The translations under genes and the position numbers were made by a program. The notes under the pieces were generated by a model. The model did not search any database and was not told where the DNA came from. It was given only the letters and a program-made list of their open reading frames with translations. DNA of 64,000 bases from Paramecium octaurelia (Eukaryota > Ciliophora > Oligohymenophorea > Peniculida > Parameciidae), in the NCBI GenBank assembly GCA_905182995.1, contig CAJJDP010000054.1:316964-380963 (forward strand). Reading direction: 5' to 3'. Shown here piece by piece: positions 25,012-35,216 of the stretch (positions are counted from its first letter, which is position 1; each line of letters opens with the position of its first letter).

Positions 25012-25103
25012 GTTTAAACCTATTTAATAGGTTGCGGGCGAGGCTCCTATTCCGGAAGCTAAGCTCGTTTTAAATTTAAACAAACGAAATCATTTTTTTT
25101 TTT
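25012..25103 (+). ncRNA. Candidate structured non-coding RNA with downstream T11 tract
   Basis: In about 1.2 kb of AT-rich DNA one patch is GC-rich and folds neatly. An outer stem GTTTAA (25012-25017) pairs with TTAAAC (25076-25081). Inside are two hairpins: AACCTA/TAGGTT with a 5-base loop (25017-25033), and CGAG-GCT-CC / GG-a-AGC-taag-CTCG (25039-25067) with loop TATTCC. The first hairpin and the outer stem share a base, so they would compete by one pair. A run of 11 T at 25093-25103 could terminate RNA polymerase III. The piece GGAAGCTAAGC (25054-25064) equals the box-A region of eukaryotic 5S rRNA genes, but the rest does not read as 5S. Strand is inferred from the T tract. Confidence 0.4.
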
Positions 25104-25269
25104 ACTATAAATATTTTTAAATTACTCAAATATCTCTATTATAATCGTAAAAATTAGAAGAATTTAAAATTCTTTTTTTTATAACTTTTCCAAATCACAA
25201 CAGGAAGATTATTATTATTTAAGAATTCTGTATTCAGAAAGAATCTAAGTTGAGAAAGCTATTATCTAT

Positions 25270-26829
25270 ATGAGTATCTTACTAAACTTTGATTAATCTT
25301 TTTAATACTTGTAAAAAACCAATTTTATAATAATTTAATTGTGATGGAAGTGGAGAAATTGATCTCGATGAATTTATACTTCATTCTCAAGATAAAAAAT
25401 CATTAATAACAGATTTTAATTTAGAGGCAACTTTCAAAGAAATATCCAAAAGAGGGTTTATAGTAACATTAAGTTTTAGTATCTTAAAAAATTGCATCGA
25501 AGAGAAAATAGAAAATGGCATGGTCAGATTCTGTAATAGTAAAAGGGTAAATATAATTTCATGAATTTAAGATAGGTTAGGAATAGTTCAAAAAACTAAT
25601 GATTGAATTATTATGAAGTTATAAAGTATTTGGTGGAAATTTATAAGATTAAAGTGTTTCAAAAATTAAAATACATATAAATTTTAGAATAATTTTCTGG
25701 AATAGTTAAAGAGTTACTTAAAATGATTCCTTATGAAAATTTATAATTATCTAAATATATTTAAATTATGTAAGACCTTAATGTTCCTTCCAATATATAC
25801 TCAACTCATTTAATATTTTATTTTACTAAAGGGGTCTAAGAATATATTAACAAGGTTTAAATAAAGGGAAAATCAAATATTTGAGAAGAAAAGATTAAAA
25901 TGTTGACACAATGTAAAAGATTAATCATAAGCAAAACATGTGCATAATATATTTAGGTCGATTCAAACAAATATATTGATATTTATCTTTTAGAACTTAA
26001 TTATTAAACAGATAATAATTATTTATTAACAAATATATTAATTATGGACCTATTAATAGATAATGTAATCAAATAAATAGAAGAATTTGTAGATGCAAAA
26101 TTACATAAACTTTAATAAAAAATATATTAAAAAATTGAACTATAAGATGCGATGATCAAGTTTATTCTTGAAAACTTTAATACATTAAAAGAAAGCTAGT
26201 AAACAATGGAATCCAAATCACATCGAACCAAACATTCAGTTAGCGTATTTATTGGTTATATTTAGCAATCTTTATCAATACTCAAAATTCTAAATACGTG
26301 CAGTGTTTGTAATCTCGAAATAATTGAAACATCAGAAGAAATTGAAACTAATTGTCATCATTTTTATCATGAAAAATGTCTTTAAAAAAAAGTAAAACAA
26401 CAAATAGAAATGGGATTCGTCACTGGAAATTGTGTTGGACGACTTTCTAATACTAATAGATTATGCTATGGCAAAGTAAGAATTTAAGATTGCAAATTTG
26501 CCGATTAAAGTAAATTAATAAGTATTAATCTCAACCATCAAGCATTAAAACTAATGGGACAATTCACTACTTGCCCCATGCACGATTGTAATTATTTTTT
26601 TCGTTTGAATGAAAATATCGAAAGCAAAATAAATTTTTGCAATAATTGTAATAAATGTTTCTGTTATAATTGCCTTGAATTTTGTTAAAAATAACACTAA
26701 TGCCAAATGACTAGGAAATTTTCACAAATTATTTGTAAATTGTGCAATAAATGTGGGATATTACAAATAATCTAAAAAATGAAACCATAATTAGCATGCA
26801 CCCAATGTTAAAACATGATATTTTTATGA
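25270..26829 (+). pseudogene. Decayed EF-hand + RING/IBR (RBR-like) gene
   Basis: Protein-like blocks appear in order but in different frames. From about 25337 an EF-hand reads FNCDGSGEIDLDEF. From 25612 to the end (TGA 26827-26829) one frame carries CSVCNLEI, CHHFYHEKC, TTCPMHDC and several C-x2-C pairs (CNNCNKCFCYNC, ICKLCNKC), matching a RING followed by an in-between-RING type zinc domain. Joining the EF-hand to the rest needs a net shift that no GT..AG intron of normal size supplies, the 5' ATG (25270) is in a third frame, and a TGA at 25882-25884 interrupts the long frame. Three lesions suggest a pseudogene; consensus errors near an unfinished region are the alternative. Confidence 0.55.
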
Positions 26830-26863
26830 TTGTATATATTATATAATTATCATTCAGATTATT

Positions 26864-27134
26864 TCAATATTACTCTCTGAGTTCATTTACCTGTGATCTA
26901 ATCTTCAACAAAGTTGATTCACAATACTATCTAACTTGCTCTCCATGATTGTGCGAATGAGGTTCATTATATTCTCCCTATTGAGGATATTATTATTATT
27001 CTCACATAATTGAATTATATATCGCTATTGTAATAGCTAATAATTCCTATTCCAAAATATCCAATGATTACTCCTCCAACCATGTGGGGTTAGCTCACTA
27101 CACCCCTCTTGATGAATCTCCATAATTAATACAT
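26864..27134 (-). CDS. Small single-TM protein, 80 residues
   Basis: Two exons, intron 26978-27005 (28 nt). The spliced protein begins MYQLWRFIKRGVV, has one membrane helix (VGGVIIGYFGIGIISYY, about residues 19-35) and a soluble, His- and Glu-rich tail ending with a short helix (CESTLLKIRSQVNELREQY). A basic N terminus, one helix and a short acidic tail resemble small mitochondrial inner-membrane subunits, but this is a guess from size and charge. Without the intron the helix frame ends at a nearby TGA. It is convergent with the decayed RBR gene, stops 34 bp apart. Confidence 0.6.
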
Positions 27135-27393
27135 ATTTTAATAAAATAATTATATAAATAAACTTGTAATTAGCATCCTGCATAATTGTATTCCACTATC
27201 ATCAATGAAGACTATCAGCAAATAATTTTTATTCTTAAAATTTATTGCTTTAATAAGTATTGATTGTTGTAGAGCAAAATTACATTTGAAAGATAAAATT
27301 AATCTTATAACTATTATATATATATATATTTTATTCAAAGAAAATATTAAGAATTTAGAAATAATTGATAAAGGATTAAATAGAATGATTTAT

Positions 27394-28715
27394 TCATCTA
27401 CGTAATATTCTCCATATATTTTCCCTTTGTGATGGAGGATTCATTTTTAAGGTTAGATGAGCCTTTCTTGCTTGTGAAATTAATTACTGAAAAGATGGAT
27501 TGCTTTCCAAACACAACTAATTATAATTTACTGCAGTGGTTGACCAAGGATCAGCCTTCTTATCTAAGATATATTTCACAATTTTAGCATTTCCACCAAT
27601 TATTGCAAAATAGAGGGTTGGTCTTCCTATGATATCTTGAAATTCAATATCTGCCCCATTTTCAACTAATAGTTTAACAATTTCAAAGTGTCCTCTTTTA
27701 CAAGCCCAATGTAAAGCCGTCATGTAAATCTATAAGTGTTTTCAATCACACTTACATAATCAAAATCATAAACCAAATATTTGTTATCTTTTATAAACTC
27801 TTTGATTTCCAATTCTTTCCCTTGCTTTGCTGCTTAAATAAATTCATAGGAACGCTCTTTTTAGAATGGTTTTTAACTAATCACTTGATCACTAAATGCC
27901 TAATAAATATCCAGATTTAATCTACTAATCTATTAGAGTTTTTTTTTTAACTCATGTAATATTTTTTTATAATCTATTTTTTTACGCATAATATCCTAAG
28001 TTATTTTAACTATTCTGTCTTGATTATAAAATTGAAGCATCTCATCAAAAACCTCCATATTTTGACCATCTATTTCTTTATTAGGTTTCTTTGTATCAAC
28101 ATCTACTTAATGAGTTACTAAATTAGCTTAACACTCTCTTTCTGTAAAGATTTCCTTTTCTTAAATAATTTCTTTAGACAAATTTTTGCTTTTTAGTCTT
28201 AATTTTAATTGTGAAGGTCTAGGTTTACTTTGTTACTATTAAGCACTTTGTAATAACTAAGAGGATTTTGGAACTTCGACTTCCTTCTTTTTGGCAATTA
28301 TTTGTACTTTGCTGTTTCTTCTTGAATGAAATTTTTTGTAATCTATTGTTTATATATTTTAAGTTCCTTAGAACAATTTGCTTAGTTTAATTTTTTCATT
28401 AGTACAAAATGATTTTACCCACAATGACCCATCTCTTTCTCTTTCTACATTTCTAAATTCCCTGCAAGTTTGTTTAATTTATCTAAATATCTCTCTTTTT
28501 AGTTCTTAAGGCTTTTCAATTTGCTCTAGCCTTTTTATTTCCTCCTTAAAATCAATTTATTTTGAAGCTTAACCTACTATATCTGAAATAGCTCTAGATC
28601 TTCTTATTTTTTATTCAGATACTGCTCTATTGAAGACTAGTTGCTAACTTAGTTTGTAAACTTTTATTGAAGGTCTCTCAAAGTCGAATTCAGATACTTT
28701 TGGAGTAAATTGCAT
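27394..28715 (-). CDS. Ankyrin-repeat protein, 431 residues
   Basis: Two exons, intron 27730-27755 (26 nt). The N-terminal 300 residues are a basic, Gln/Lys-rich, partly coiled-coil region starting MQFTPKVSEFDFERPS. Ankyrin repeats begin at about residue 305 (FIQAAKQGKELEIKEFIK), continue across the intron (TALHWACKRGHFEIVKLLVE, NGADIEFQD) and include a third unit (GGNAKIVKYILDKKADPW). The C-terminal 55 residues are basic. Ankyrin repeats mediate protein binding; the partner is unknown. The 5' 433 bp of this gene appear a second time at 29655-30087 as an assembly artefact. Confidence 0.85.
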
Positions 28716-29206
28716 TATTAAATTTACAAAAATTCAATTAAGGACATTATTTACTAAAAAATAGAGATTTAATTTATGCGTTGTTCAAATTTGATTCAAT
28801 CTATGTTAGATATATGCTTAAATCAATTTCAACTTCCTTAAATTCAATAATATAAATGTTTGAACTCTATTATTTAAAACCATAAAATTTAATCATAATA
28901 ATATTATTAGTTGTATATTAATATTTAATGAATTTATGTTATATTATATTATATTGATTTTTTATGTATAATAATATGCATTTTATAATATTTGAAATTT
29001 GTAACAAATAACTCTGATTCCAGGTATTAAATTACTAAATAATAGCATATTGCTATAACTGAAAAACAGTGGAATATGTAATTTGTTTATGGTTAAAATG
29101 TATGTTAAATTGGAGTTTTTCAAGATTTTTAGTATATTTTAAGATAAGCAATAGAATAATAATCTAGTATAAATCTTATGATGATATGTTAAGGAATAGA
29201 ATGAAT
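28716..29206. other. Intergenic spacer between the ankyrin and Myb genes
   Basis: About 490 bp of very AT-rich DNA with TATAT-rich stretches and no credible frame. The same spacer appears again at 30088-30578 because of the assembly duplication. Confidence 0.6.
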
Positions 29207-29653
29207 TCATAATAATTGTTCAATTAGATATTCAACAAACATTCGAGCATTTGAAAGTAGTTTTGTATGGGAGATAATTTACGCTATTAAGTCGCTCTTT
29301 TCCTCCTCAAGTTGATCACTTATAATTTTTTATTATTCACACAAATTTTCATATGAATCTTGTGGAATGCTTAGATGTTTATAGTTTCTAAAAATATTTT
29401 AAACAAAATACTATCCCAAGATCTCCCATCTATACCGAAGATATTTGTAATATCTATTCTTTACCATGGCCAGAGTTTTTCCTGGAAAGTGTTTATGAAT
29501 TTTTTAAAACTTAGGACCGACATTTAGAACTAACTGTAGAATAAGCTTATCCTCCTCTAGTGCGAATTTTTAAGTTGGTTTTTTAGTATTAGAAGCATCA
29601 AAACTTCTTTTCTTTTTTCTGTGATAATCATATTTGTTTTTTTTTTTAATTTT
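29207..29653 (-). pseudogene. Truncated duplicate of the Myb gene (assembly artefact)
   Basis: Identical to the C-terminal 149 codons of the Myb gene at 30579-31079, cut at the N. It has no start codon because the sequence ends at position 29653. It should be removed if the two contig ends are merged. Confidence 0.9.
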
Positions 29654-29654
29654 N

Positions 29655-30087
29655 CCTTCTTTTTGGCAATTATTTGTACTTTGCTGTTTCTTCTTGAATG
29701 AAATTTTTTGTAATCTATTGTTTATATATTTTAAGTTCCTTAGAACAATTTGCTTAGTTTAATTTTTTCATTAGTACAAAATGATTTTACCCACAATGAC
29801 CCATCTCTTTCTCTTTCTACATTTCTAAATTCCCTGCAAGTTTGTTTAATTTATCTAAATATCTCTCTTTTTAGTTCTTAAGGCTTTTCAATTTGCTCTA
29901 GCCTTTTTATTTCCTCCTTAAAATCAATTTATTTTGAAGCTTAACCTACTATATCTGAAATAGCTCTAGATCTTCTTATTTTTTATTCAGATACTGCTCT
30001 ATTGAAGACTAGTTGCTAACTTAGTTTGTAAACTTTTATTGAAGGTCTCTCAAAGTCGAATTCAGATACTTTTGGAGTAAATTGCAT
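29655..30087 (-). pseudogene. Truncated duplicate of the ankyrin gene 5' end (assembly artefact)
   Basis: Identical to the first 144 codons of the ankyrin gene (28283-28715), with the ATG at 30085-30087, cut at the N on its 3' side. It is not an independent gene. Confidence 0.9.
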
Positions 30088-31025
30088 TATTAAATTTACA
30101 AAAATTCAATTAAGGACATTATTTACTAAAAAATAGAGATTTAATTTATGCGTTGTTCAAATTTGATTCAATCTATGTTAGATATATGCTTAAATCAATT
30201 TCAACTTCCTTAAATTCAATAATATAAATGTTTGAACTCTATTATTTAAAACCATAAAATTTAATCATAATAATATTATTAGTTGTATATTAATATTTAA
30301 TGAATTTATGTTATATTATATTATATTGATTTTTTATGTATAATAATATGCATTTTATAATATTTGAAATTTGTAACAAATAACTCTGATTCCAGGTATT
30401 AAATTACTAAATAATAGCATATTGCTATAACTGAAAAACAGTGGAATATGTAATTTGTTTATGGTTAAAATGTATGTTAAATTGGAGTTTTTCAAGATTT
30501 TTAGTATATTTTAAGATAAGCAATAGAATAATAATCTAGTATAAATCTTATGATGATATGTTAAGGAATAGAATGAATTCATAATAATTGTTCAATTAGA
30601 TATTCAACAAACATTCGAGCATTTGAAAGTAGTTTTGTATGGGAGATAATTTACGCTATTAAGTCGCTCTTTTCCTCCTCAAGTTGATCACTTATAATTT
30701 TTTATTATTCACACAAATTTTCATATGAATCTTGTGGAATGCTTAGATGTTTATAGTTTCTAAAAATATTTTAAACAAAATACTATCCCAAGATCTCCCA
30801 TCTATACCGAAGATATTTGTAATATCTATTCTTTACCATGGCCAGAGTTTTTCCTGGAAAGTGTTTATGAATTTTTTAAAACTTAGGACCGACATTTAGA
30901 ACTAACTGTAGAATAAGCTTATCCTCCTCTAGTGCGAATTTTTAAGTTGGTTTTTTAGTATTAGAAGCATCAAAACTTCTTTTCTTTTTTCTGTGATAAT
31001 CATATTTGTTTTTTTTTTTAATTTT
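29655..31025. repeat. Assembly duplication 1, right copy
   Basis: The right-hand copy of the 1,371-bp segment described for 28283-29653, offset 1,372 bp. It begins immediately after the N, inside what would be codon 144 of the ankyrin gene, and continues into unique DNA at 31026. Confidence 0.93.
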
Positions 31026-31079
31026 CTTTGGTTATTCATTATTATTTATTTATGGATCCTCAGGTATATAACTTTGCAT
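30579..31079 (-). CDS. Myb/SANT-domain protein, 166 residues
   Basis: Intronless. After a basic N terminus (MQSYIPEDPQINNNEQPKK, then a Lys-rich run) there is one Myb-type repeat at about residues 50-98: FALEEDKLILQLVLNVG, then KIHKHFPGKTLAMVKNRYYKYLR. The spaced EED, the PGKT turn and the KNRYY helix are the recognition features of a Myb DNA-binding repeat. The C-terminal 60 residues are helical (QLEEEKSDLIAQII). A small one-repeat Myb protein is likely a DNA-binding transcription regulator or telomere/chromatin factor. Usable only from the right-hand copy; the left copy lacks the N terminus. Confidence 0.85.
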
Positions 31080-31117
31080 ATTCTAAATTATTAATTATAT
31101 AATATTGAATTAAAATA

Positions 31118-32828
31118 TCATTCCATTCCAAATTATCCATCCAAATCAGCCTGTATTACTGCTTTCAAATGCTATTCGATATCTTCTCTAGTTTCATACA
31201 TTGGTAATTCCAATCTATTAAAACAAGTATGTGCTTTTGGGTAAGGACTAGCCTTAGTGAAGGGTACACTTTCGACACAAAATTTAGAACAGTTTCCTCT
31301 GTTGCTTTCTAGTTTTCTGAATCCCTCTACGGGTGTTCGAGTTGATCCAGTACAAAATTATAAAAATTTGGCAAGATTAAATTAATCTAATTATTCCAAA
31401 ATTTCCCAAAACCATTAAATCGTTTAATGAGTCCTGTAATAAGCACCTTTATAATCAGTATTATCTCTCCAATCATTAATATCAATAAAAGGCGTTCCAT
31501 AGAGGATCATTTCTAATTCTAAAGGTTCAAGTAAGCTAAGAAGTTATTTAGGAATTATCTAATCATTAAACACTAATTGAATACACTATATAAAGTTGAT
31601 AAGAAAGCAGTCAAAAACGGCTTCACTGATAGATATGTATAATATTCAATGCTAAGTTAACTTATATATCTACCACAGATTAACGTATTCTTGACAATTA
31701 TCCATATCCAACTGAATGTTTTATCCTCCCAACTTCAATTCATAGTAATCTCTTTTACTTTATCTATAAACAACGAAATACTCTGATAAGTCATCAGCTT
31801 CAAATTTATTATTAACTAAAAAATCCCAAGATTAATATAACTAAATTTTAAATGTCAATACTTATCGATCATAATAGTAAATGTCTTCCAAAAAAATAGG
31901 CTAGCCTATTATATGCTTAATTATTGATCTATCAAAATAAATATTCAAAGGTATCCTTTCAAATATGCATTTACCTACAACAATTCCTAATAATTTAAAA
32001 CAATCTATTATGTGTTCATCCGTATCTGCTTCGCAATTGATTTTATAAGATACATCATCGCAATCTGCTATTTAAAACATACCTGATTCTGGGTGTATAA
32101 TCTCCTTCATTATTAAATTAGCCCATTCTCGAAGGAGTCCTCCTGCATCCAATACTTTATCACCGTCAATATGAACCTTAACTTCTTTGTGCCAGTTGAT
32201 TTCTTTATACATGTTCAGTGTTGTCATTAAGAAACTCTCTTTGTTTACAGATAAAGTTTCTGCTCCTTATTACCATGGAATTCTTTTTTTTTCTAATTAT
32301 AATCGAAACCAAGTTTATTTGATAGGGAATTCAGAATTCTTAATTTGAACCCAAGGCAAGGCCAGCATTTCAGAAACATTAGCTGCTGGCATTGGAGGAG
32401 ATAGCTGAGTTAAAATAATGTTGACTTACTTTTTTGTTCCATTTATATTTAATCTTGGACCCTGGTAATAATTCTTTGCACCAATAATATTTTTATTTTC
32501 TATTCTAAAAATCTTCCTGTATATAATGAGGCTTAAAATGATAAAAATAATCTTAGTACAGTAGTTCTTGGATTTGGATTAGGATTGGGATTGGGATTCA
32601 GAGGATGGTTCGGCTCTATTACCACATCTCCAACTTAAACGTTTCTTAATTAAGCAGGTGGATTTTAAATTTGTCTAACTCTACAATTTGTAACATGTTA
32701 TTAGTACTATTTTGCTTTAAAACAATTACCTAAAGAGCACTTGATTATGCTAAAAAAACCATCAGACATTTAGGGCATTATTGATTTTATTATAACTAAG
32801 TTTGGTTTCTTTTTAAACAATTTCCCAT
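31118..32828 (-). CDS. HECT-domain E3 ubiquitin ligase (short form)
   Basis: A 533-residue protein from five exons; introns 32740-32759, 32532-32559, 32405-32429 and 31626-31661 (20, 28, 25, 36 nt). The preferred start gives MGNCLKRNQTQ, a lipid-anchor-like N terminus, then a zinc-type cluster (CPKCLMCSLGNCFK, with H-x4-C). A repeated NP stretch follows. The HECT domain occupies roughly residues 185-533 (GGLLREW, HPESGMF, GTPFIDINDW) and ends with the catalytic cysteine in HTCFNRLELP at about residue 499, followed by YETREDIEQHL. HECT ligases take ubiquitin from an E2 on this cysteine before transfer to substrate. An alternative start at 32769-32778 in the second frame would drop the first zinc pair. 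The 36-nt intron carries an in-frame TGA. Confidence 0.9.
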
Positions 32829-33214
32829 ATGAACTTATTAAATTTTATATAATATAATAATCAATTCTTATTCTATGCATTTTCTTAATTTTCTTCTTAT
32901 TTCTTTATTCTAATTTAATATGCAATAGTAAAAACTACTCTTTAAATTCAAACATAGGTTCTTTCATTCTTATTATCTATTATTCTACTCATTCTAATTA
33001 ACTGATATATCTACCCATAACTAAATTTCATCCTTTGTTATTTATTAATAATTTTAATTAAAAAATTATGAGTAATTCTTCATTATAAGCACGAAATCCG
33101 AGTAGAACTCTTATTTAATAAAGTCAAATACCTTGAAAAAGGCGAATAAGATAAACTTGAAACTCAAAAATAATTAATTAAACTTATTCATTAAGAATAT
33201 AATCACCTTTATTA

Positions 33215-33847
33215 ATGAATATGAATTCTAAGAGTCTCAAGGCAACGATAATTTTATAAGAGATAGTGGCCAAATAGAACATGTATCAATTTAATGTTTA
33301 TAAAAATATATGTAAGAATTAAATAAGCTGGATATCCAAATCAATTAAAATTAAAATTATGGGTGATTAAAAGGAAAATCTATTCAACCTACTCAATCTA
33401 TTTAAAAAACGTTCTATTGCAATTTAATATGGATTAGAAAATTTTATTTAAAAAATCATATAATCCGTGAAATTTGAAATTGTAGATTCGAAAAAAATTA
33501 GTATTAATTTAATCGAATAGAAGATTTCATCAGCTTCAATTTAATCAATTACCTTTTAATTGAAAGATATTAAAATATAGAAAACCCTCATTGTTAAGCA
33601 TCATAAAACTGATGAAGATATCTTGAGAAATTTTATGAATCAATTCAAGATTATTTCAATTTTTAGATATTAAGAATGGTAAATTTTGAGAATTTAAAAT
33701 CAAAATATTAGAAAAACTATAAGGTTGATGAGTAAATTGAAAGTAGAGTATTATAGATCTAAAAATACTTAGTTTTAAATTTTTATTAAGAATGTAAATA
33801 ACAATTCTCTTATTGAATAGATGTAAGACTTCGTTTCTAGGTCTTGA
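33215..33847 (+). CDS. Uncertain gene, 210 codons, frame conflict in 5' half
   Basis: From about 33359 to the TGA at 33845-33847 one frame reads a plausible helical protein (GDQKENLFNLLNLFKKRS .. QNIRKTIRLMSKLKVEYY). Upstream, the same frame is open back to ATG 33215, but a different frame looks more natural there (FINEYEFQESQGNDNF, IEHVSIQCLQKYMQELN), meeting the downstream part only by a 1-base shift at 33361-33364. No short GT..AG intron fits. Either a decayed gene or a sequence error. It lies just upstream of the two RING-like genes and shares no motif with them. Confidence 0.35.
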
Positions 33848-33955
33848 AAAATCCTGTTTTTATCTAATCATAATTTAATAGGGAATCTTTTATTCATATA
33901 ATTAATTAAAATTAGTGTATTTTTTCTTAATATTTTAATCAAAAATTATTAATAA

Positions 33956-35083
33956 ATGGGTACTTTGCTTTCTAGTTTTACCTCATAAAAACCAAAAAAG
34001 GAATAATAATGCATTCTCTAATCTAATTCAAAGGAATAAAAATAAAATTAGTAACCTTCTTTAAGTTTTAAATCAACTTAATCGCATGGAGAATAAACAT
34101 CTTAACATGAGGAGTTCTCATTTAATGAAATATAAAAAAAGGGATAAACATCGAAGATCACAAAAAAAGGTGATATTAATGAAAACTAATAACAATTACT
34201 AGAATCGATAAGGATAGATTAAACCGGTAAGTTAACAAGGCAAATAAATGATTTTAAGTAAAATAAAGTTTGTTATGAATGCAATGAATTAATTGAAGAT
34301 ACCCTTATATAAATAGTTTGCGACCATATTTTTCATTAGCATTGTTTTATATAAAATATTGAAAAATAACTATAACAAAAGGAAAAATTCATAATTAAGT
34401 GCAAATGTGGTACTAAATTGAACTCCAACATCTTAAGATAAATAGTAGATGATGAAATTAAATCCAAAATTCTTTATCAAATATTTTCACTTTAAGTATA
34501 AAAATTAATTTAGTCATCCAATATTAGAAAGCTTTGTGATGTCTAATAGATTTAACAGTTAATAGAATAAAATACATCCAAAGAAGACTATGATTTTCAA
34601 TATGCAGAAAAAAAATAAAAACTGTAAAAAAGGATTACTGAATTCGTAATAGATCAAAGTGGGATTTTACACATTAGTTAGCAACAACTATTTATTGTCA
34701 GTATTTGTTTATATTGCGGCAAAGAGTTATAATAAGATTTGCTAAAATTTAATTGCGGGCATGTATATCATTAAGATTGCTTTATTAATTGGTTATAATA
34801 TCAAATTTTAGATAGAAAAAACACTATAATTAAGTGTAGATGCGGAACTAAAATAAATACTAATATTATTAGAAGGATACCTGAAAGTGAAATTAGATTG
34901 AAATTGCTGAACTATTTGTTTTCAGTACAATTATCAAAAATATTACCAAATTTAAGGAAAATTGAAGATTTTGATTAAATATGGGATCTTTATTATCAAA
35001 ATTAGTATCAAGTAGATCAAGATTACAATAGCTCATCAGGGTTTTTATACTTCAGTAATTATTCAACACCAGGAGGAGATTGA
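33956..35083 (+). CDS. Protein with two RING-like zinc modules
   Basis: A 375-residue intronless protein starting MGTLLSSFTSQKPKK (Gly2 and Ser6 fit an N-myristoylation site). A Gln/Lys-rich linker leads to module 1 at about residues 103-155 (CYECNELIEDT, CDHIFHQHCF, IIKCKCGTKLNSN) and, after about 120 residues, module 2 (CLYCGKELQQD, CGHVYHQDCF, IIKCRCGTKINTN). Each has C-x2-C, C-x-H-x2-H-x2-C and then a C-x-C-G pair in place of the usual terminal C-x2-C. The second module's C-G-H-x-x-H-x-x-C is a RING-H2 hallmark, so E3 activity is likely. The downstream gene (35217-35903) has one such module with the same CRCGTKLNSN tail. Confidence 0.8.
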
Positions 35084-35216
35084 TTTATAAAATAATTAGT
35101 AAAAATATTTTTATATTAATTTAATTGTGCAATTATAATAATTTGATTAATTTATATGTATGATATATCCACATAAAGACACATTAATATAAATATTAAA
35201 TAATCATTTAATATAA

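Larger units (their letters stand above)
28283..29653. repeat. Assembly duplication 1, left copy
   Basis: These 1,371 bp are repeated at 29655-31025 with a single N (29654) between them. Every position I compared along both copies is identical, including a run of 11 T and all intergenic DNA. Two overlapping contig ends joined by one N without merging explain this best. The left copy contains the 5' part of the ankyrin gene, the spacer and a truncated 3' part of the Myb gene. Confidence 0.93.

Noticed and set aside
25054..25064. 5S rRNA gene, from the GGAAGCTAAGC match
   Set aside because: Only 11 bases match. A CATACC-like element is present upstream but 55 bases away instead of about 36, and no box C or 3' half of 5S is visible.
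25882..25884. In-frame TGA read as selenocysteine in the EF-hand/RBR locus
   Set aside because: No SECIS-like element was seen, the residue falls in a Lys/Glu linker, and the locus has other frame lesions.
29655..30087. A recent tandem gene duplication of the ankyrin and Myb genes
   Set aside because: The copies are identical outside genes too, and a lone N sits exactly between them; an assembly artefact fits better.
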